A stretch of DNA of 64,000 nucleotides from the NCBI GenBank assembly GCA_001603805.1, contig LUZY01000013.1, forward strand, positions 412,723-476,722, given 5' to 3'. The stretch comes from Deferribacterales bacterium Deferri_01 (GTDB taxonomy: Bacteria; Chrysiogenota; Deferribacteres; Deferribacterales; Geovibrionaceae). The translations under genes and the position numbers were made by a program. Each line of letters starts with the position of its first letter. The stretch's first letter is position 1. Below, piece after piece: positions 60,451 through 64,000 of the stretch. Under the pieces are notes generated by a model. That model saw only the letters and a program-made list of their open reading frames with translations, ran no database searches and had not been told where the DNA came from.

Positions 60451-62245
60451 CCCCGCCGAGGAGTTCATCAAGAGCGCCGGAGGTAATGGACGGGTTAGTG
60501 CTGTCCTTGGTTTTCTTCTCCGGTCCGGCTGGTTTTTTACTGTCAAAATCGAAAGTGAGGTCATCCAGAGAAAGCGCTCCGGCTTCCTCTTCCTGCTGTT
60601 TTTCCGGTTCTGCTTTTTCCACAACTATCTCAAGGTCATCAAAGAGATCATCAAGCCCGTTGTCAGGCTTATACTGCTCGTGAGTAACAGAAGGTTCATC
60701 GTCTTTTGTCTGCGGTTTTATCTCAATGTCACCGAAAATTTCACTCTCATCGAAGTCATCATCAACCTCTATCAGTCCGAAAGGTGAAGGCTCGTCCTCT
60801 TCCTTTGCAGGTTCTTCAAAGACAGCTTCGCCGTATCTTTCAATAAGACCTTCAGGCTCGGCATGGCTTTCAGAAGCGGCAAATTTATCAAGATCCAGCC
60901 CGCTTTCCTCTTCCGCTGCCGGTTCATTAACAAAAGAATCGAGGTCAAATTCAGAGGTTACTATGGAAAAATCATCTATTTCAGGCTCGGCAGGGATCTC
61001 AATAACAGGTTCCGGCTTTTTCTTTGAAGGAATAGGATCCATAAGTGAATATTCAAGAAGACTGTTTACTTCCGGATCATCAGTATGATCAAAAGAATCC
61101 ACAGCAAGAGTTCCGGCTTCCTTTTCACCGCCGATAAGACCGGACTTTCTGCCGTGAAGTTCATCATCTATCATCTGTGCTTGTTTTGCGTCTCCAGCTC
61201 TTGCGTATGCCTCACGAAGAAGGTCAAGAACCTGATGCTTCATATCCATTGCCTGGGCTTTTTCAACTATGCTCCGCATGCTTTCCAGCGCATCAATGGT
61301 TTTCATTTCATCTATGAACTTAAAACAGGCTTTAGCAAAGGAGTAGTCAAGCACCGCATCGGAAACGGACGCAATTTCAGCCAGAATATGTTCAAAGCTG
61401 TCTGTGTGCCCTTCTGCAATGGCGTTTTCAAGGAGATAAGCGTATATTTCAGGCTTGGGGTATTTTCTCTTCAAACGCACAAAAAGAGGTACAAGGGAAT
61501 CAAGCTCCGCACTTTTTACTATTTCAGCAAAATAGGCTTTGTCAAAATTCTTTTCCAGATGCTCCGCTATAACATCAGTAAGGGATGCTGTGCTGTCAGG
61601 ATTATTCCTGATGTAATCAGGCAGATGCTTTATATACAGCTCACTGTCTGCGCCGGTTTCCACGGCACAGTTAATGAAAAGAGTAAGATCCGCAGGGGCG
61701 ATACTTTTAAGCCCCAGACCTTTTTCGGCCATGATCCTCACTTCGTTTGAAGAGCCGAAACGGCGCATAATTTCGATAAGAGATGCAATATCAGACGAAT
61801 TTGCAGACTTCACGGAGGTGAGTCTTCGCATTATACGGTCAGTCTCCTGAACAAAGCCCCTTCTGGATTTATCCTCCAGCAGTCCGCTGAGTATAGCTAT
61901 CTGCTCTGTCACGAGAGCCTTCTGTCCATAAAGGTCTGCAAGCTTCTCCTGATATGACTCTTTATCGGGGTAGTTGCGTATTACCTTTTTTACCAGCGCT
62001 ATTGACTTTTCAAGATAGTTTCCGCCTTCAAATTTTTTCAGGAGAGAATCATAAACCTCAAGACACTTTTCCTTATTTCCCATCTGGCAGTAGGCATCGC
62101 CCATAAGGTTCATAGCCTCAAAGTTTTCAGGCTGCGTCATAAGAATTTCGCCGCAGGCTTTTACAGTCTGTTTATAGTTTTTTTTGGAGTATAAGGACAT
62201 GGCGTCCTGAAAGGTTTTTTCTTTTCTCCCGAAAAAAAGCATCAT
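60440..62245 (-). CDS. Large TPR-repeat protein of unknown function
   Basis: A 601-residue cytosolic protein. Residues about 1-380 are helical TPR-like repeats (YKQTVKACGEILMTQPENFEA, broken as KACGEILMTQ and PENFEAMNLMGDAY). The last 200 residues are highly acidic with repeated DLD, FDSFV and EEE stretches, like a disordered adaptor tail. It starts in the overlap with queE (ATGATG) and ends in ntrY, so it is part of the same transcript. Function unknown; protein binding is likely. Confidence 0.72.
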   Translation of the reverse strand: MMLFFGRKEKTFQDAMSLYSKKNYKQTVKACGEILMTQPENFEAMNLMGDAYCQMGNKEKCLEVYDSLLKKFEGGNYLEKSIALVKKVIRNYPDKESYQEKLADLYGQKALVTEQIAILSGLLEDKSRRGFVQETDRIMRRLTSVKSANSSDIASLIEIMRRFGSSNEVRIMAEKGLGLKSIAPADLTLFINCAVETGADSELYIKHLPDYIRNNPDSTASLTDVIAEHLEKNFDKAYFAEIVKSAELDSLVPLFVRLKRKYPKPEIYAYLLENAIAEGHTDSFEHILAEIASVSDAVLDYSFAKACFKFIDEMKTIDALESMRSIVEKAQAMDMKHQVLDLLREAYARAGDAKQAQMIDDELHGRKSGLIGGEKEAGTLAVDSFDHTDDPEVNSLLEYSLMDPIPSKKKPEPVIEIPAEPEIDDFSIVTSEFDLDSFVNEPAAEEESGLDLDKFAASESHAEPEGLIERYGEAVFEEPAKEEDEPSPFGLIEVDDDFDESEIFGDIEIKPQTKDDEPSVTHEQYKPDNGLDDLFDDLEIVVEKAEPEKQQEEEAGALSLDDLTFDFDSKKPAGPEKKTKDSTNPSITSGALDELLGGDDK

Positions 62246-62958
62246 CTTATCCCAAGAAACCTATGTATTTGAGGACGGTAGAACATTTCGACCCCTTCCT
62301 TTGAGAATATCACCTGAACGGTATCTATTCTATTAAAATCCGCTTTATTATCCACTGATTGAGCAAAAACCTCAGTAACACCTGCTTTGTATAATACCGA
62401 AGCGGCCTCTGCGAGTTCCTCTTCCATGTTAGTATCACCAAAAACAGCCTTGAGGTAATACTTATTCTTGCCGAGAAATTTCAATACAGGCAGCAGCTTG
62501 GCAATATTTTCCCGCCAGTCTGCACGGCAGAGCTTGATATCCACGCTGAATATATCAAAAACAGTCTTAAGTTCCTTCAGTTCGGAGTGTCTGTAACCGG
62601 AAGTCTCCAGAAAAAGCATGCAGCCTGCCTGTTTGAACAGAATAGCAGTTTCCTTAAGAAATTTAAGCTGCTCCGTAGGCTCTCCTCCGGTAAAAGAAAC
62701 AGAGTGAAACAGGCTTAAGTCCGCTCCGGCGCATACTGAAACAAAGAACTCCTCCGGAGTGACGGGATTGCTTACTATTTTTCCATATACATCAAAACTT
62801 TCCGGCGCACTAAATTCTGTGTCACAGTATTCGCACCCTACAGAGCAGCCGGCAAGGCGGACAAAAAGCTGGCGCGCACCGGCATAAAGCCCCTCACCCT
62901 GAACAGAATGAAAGACCTCGTTTATTTGCCCCTTATTCCCAGTATTCCGCAGCGGCAT
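62242..62958 (-). CDS. queE: 7-carboxy-7-deazaguanine synthase
   Basis: A radical SAM enzyme of 238 residues that forms 7-carboxy-7-deazaguanine in the route to queuosine. The cluster cysteines lie in AGCSVGCEYCDTEF (CX3CX2C), preceded by SVQGEGLYAG, the QueE hallmark; GGEPTEQ is the SAM-binding GGE motif. It overlaps queD by 26 bases, which supports the function. queC and queF are not in the window. Confidence 0.93.
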   Translation of the reverse strand: MPLRNTGNKGQINEVFHSVQGEGLYAGARQLFVRLAGCSVGCEYCDTEFSAPESFDVYGKIVSNPVTPEEFFVSVCAGADLSLFHSVSFTGGEPTEQLKFLKETAILFKQAGCMLFLETSGYRHSELKELKTVFDIFSVDIKLCRADWRENIAKLLPVLKFLGKNKYYLKAVFGDTNMEEELAEAASVLYKAGVTEVFAQSVDNKADFNRIDTVQVIFSKEGVEMFYRPQIHRFLGIR

Positions 62959-63292
62959 TGTCGCTCTCCCACACTACAACTCTTTCTACCATGGAGCCAA
63001 AATGCTCTTTAAGTTTATCGTAGATAAATTTGCTCATATTTTCGCTGGTAGGGTTCACTGTTTTAAAATATTCCAGCTCATTTATGTATTTGTGGTCAAG
63101 CCCGTCCAGAATTTCGTTAAGATGCTTCTTTAAAACTTTGAAATCCACAAGCATGCCTATTTTATCAAGCTTATCGGAAGTGAGATAAGCCTCTACCTTC
63201 CAGTTATGTCCGTGGAGGTTTTCGCAGTCTCCTTCGTATTCCCTTAAATTGTGGGCGGATGCGAAACTTTTTATAACTCTTACCCTATACAT
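62933..63292 (-). CDS. queD: 6-carboxy-5,6,7,8-tetrahydropterin synthase
   Basis: A 119-residue T-fold enzyme of the queuosine precursor pathway. Zinc ligands are the His in FASAHNL and the pair in LHGHNW; the catalytic Cys is in DCENLHGH, with the Asp-His in LDHKYIN. It lies between the pseudouridine synthase and queE genes with overlaps of 13 and 26 bases. Confidence 0.94.
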   Translation of the reverse strand: MYRVRVIKSFASAHNLREYEGDCENLHGHNWKVEAYLTSDKLDKIGMLVDFKVLKKHLNEILDGLDHKYINELEYFKTVNPTSENMSKFIYDKLKEHFGSMVERVVVWESDNAAAEYWE

Positions 63293-63981
63293 TTTCTTAG
63301 CTCCGTAATTTCTTTCGGCGAGAGACTCTTTATCTCTCCCGTTCTTAGTCCGTTTATGGTTATGTTTCCTATTCTCACTCTTAAAAGCCTTGATACACGC
63401 AGTCCGAAAAAGCGGAAAATCTCACGCACCTGACGTTTTTTACCTTCGGTGAGTATAAGGCGGAAATGCCCGGCTTTTATCCTTTCTGCACCGCATGGTA
63501 GGTAGTGCATTTCATCGGTTTTCAGACCGCTGCGTATTTCATCCAGTTCTCTTTCATCCAAATCACCGTTTACCCAGACAAGGTATTCCTTTTCAGCCTT
63601 AAATTCCGATTTCTGAAGCCTGAGTATCAGATCTCCGTCGTTGGTAAAAATAATAAGACCTTCGCTGTCATAGTCAAGTCTGCCGGAGTAAGCCAGTTTC
63701 TTTTCCCTCAAAAGAGGTATCTCTTCAAGGGTGTCCTTGCCTCTGCCGTCGCCGTAAGCGGTGAGCATCCCTCTGGGCTTGAAAAACCTGTAGTATTCGA
63801 GGGCAGTCTCCGTAACAGGTTTGCCGTCCAGCTCAACGGAATCGGTTTCTGCAACCTGAACGCCAAGCTCCGCAACACCTGCGCCGTTTATGCGCACACG
63901 CCCTTCTTCTATCAGCCTGTCCGCCTCACGGCGGGAGACACCGCAGTTAGCGGAAAGAAATTTATTAAGTCTTACTGTCAT
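63280..63981 (-). CDS. RsuA/RluB-family pseudouridine synthase
   Basis: A 233-residue enzyme that isomerises uridine in rRNA. It has an N-terminal S4 RNA-binding domain (RLNKFLSANCGVSRREADRL) and a catalytic domain with the Asp in SGRLDYDSEGLIIFTNDG and LTEGKKRQVREIFRFFGLRV. Whether it modifies 23S (RluB or RluE) or 16S RNA (RsuA) cannot be told safely. It is the first gene of the minus-strand group that ends at 54463. Its start lies 19 bases from the window edge. Confidence 0.9.
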   Translation of the reverse strand: MTVRLNKFLSANCGVSRREADRLIEEGRVRINGAGVAELGVQVAETDSVELDGKPVTETALEYYRFFKPRGMLTAYGDGRGKDTLEEIPLLREKKLAYSGRLDYDSEGLIIFTNDGDLILRLQKSEFKAEKEYLVWVNGDLDERELDEIRSGLKTDEMHYLPCGAERIKAGHFRLILTEGKKRQVREIFRFFGLRVSRLLRVRIGNITINGLRTGEIKSLSPKEITELRKCIG

Positions 63982-64000
63982 CCGCCGCCCTGTTTAAGTT

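Noticed and set aside
60451-60624. NtrY extension inside the TPR gene
   Set aside because: The extra 58 residues are arginine/proline-rich shadow sequence; the ATG at 60450 follows GGCGGGG.

Overview
The window looks like a chromosomal segment of a Gram-negative, motile or surface-active, anaerobic-type bacterium. Outer-membrane functions (an LptE-like lipoprotein, a TonB-dependent receptor, several lipoproteins), a UbiA/UbiX-type pair that would suit the futalosine menaquinone route, a TAXI-type TRAP transporter, a DUF4212/VC_2705-type organic-acid symporter and NtrYX fit a member of the Deferribacterota best. That assignment is inference from gene content, not a sequence match. There are no rRNA or tRNA genes, no CRISPR array, no insertion sequences and no sign of a phage: this is mostly compact core chromosome with many overlapping start and stop codons.

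Layout. 1-4913: start of mreB, lysS, a diguanylate cyclase, then serA-yjbQ on the other strand. 5182-10972: hemE-hemH, ubiA-ubiX, two unknown small proteins, an HDOD protein and a lipoprotein, closed by a strong terminator. 11011-18825: a long AT-rich leader followed by an organic-acid (probably acetate) uptake island: two-subunit sodium symporter, a small membrane protein, a cNMP/CBS/DUF294 regulator, an acetyl-CoA-synthetase-like protein that has lost its catalytic residues, and a CBS protein. 18895-25209: mtnA, a PilZ protein, TAXI-TRAP transport genes and an aminotransferase. 25243-35576, all on the minus strand: universal stress protein, acyl-CoA ligase, an Fe-S assembly operon (usg-like, nifS-like, nifU, nfu), then rodZ, a TPR lipoprotein, coaX, birA, a receiver protein and a GAF-HD-GYP protein. 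35780-42490: leuS-lptE-holA, sfsA, a lytic transglycosylase, a TrmJ-like methylase and a DtxR regulator. 42800-48756: phoU and a PhoBR-like pair, terC, and a lexA-small protein-dinB SOS cassette. 49172-53918: TonB receptor, methyltransferase and FecCD-type ABC importer. 53912-63981, minus strand: a membrane-anchored unknown, two MacB-like permeases, ntrX, ntrY, a TPR protein, queE, queD and an RluB-type pseudouridine synthase.

The observations I consider most worth following are: (1) a NifS/IscS-like protein in an Fe-S assembly operon whose PLP-binding lysine is asparagine, with the catalytic cysteine kept, directly downstream of a Usg/Asd-like protein that seems to lack its own catalytic cysteine; (2) an acetyl-CoA-synthetase-like protein without the P-loop glycines or the catalytic lysine, embedded in the uptake island; (3) a NikR-type dyad (GTGTTAT-N14-GTAACAC) over the -10 of the FecCD importer, suggesting nickel transport; (4) a Bacillus-type LexA box in front of lexA. 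Several leaders carry structured RNA that I could not assign to a known class.

Start codons were moved downstream of the longest open frame where a ribosome binding site or family length demanded it; this is said in each entry.
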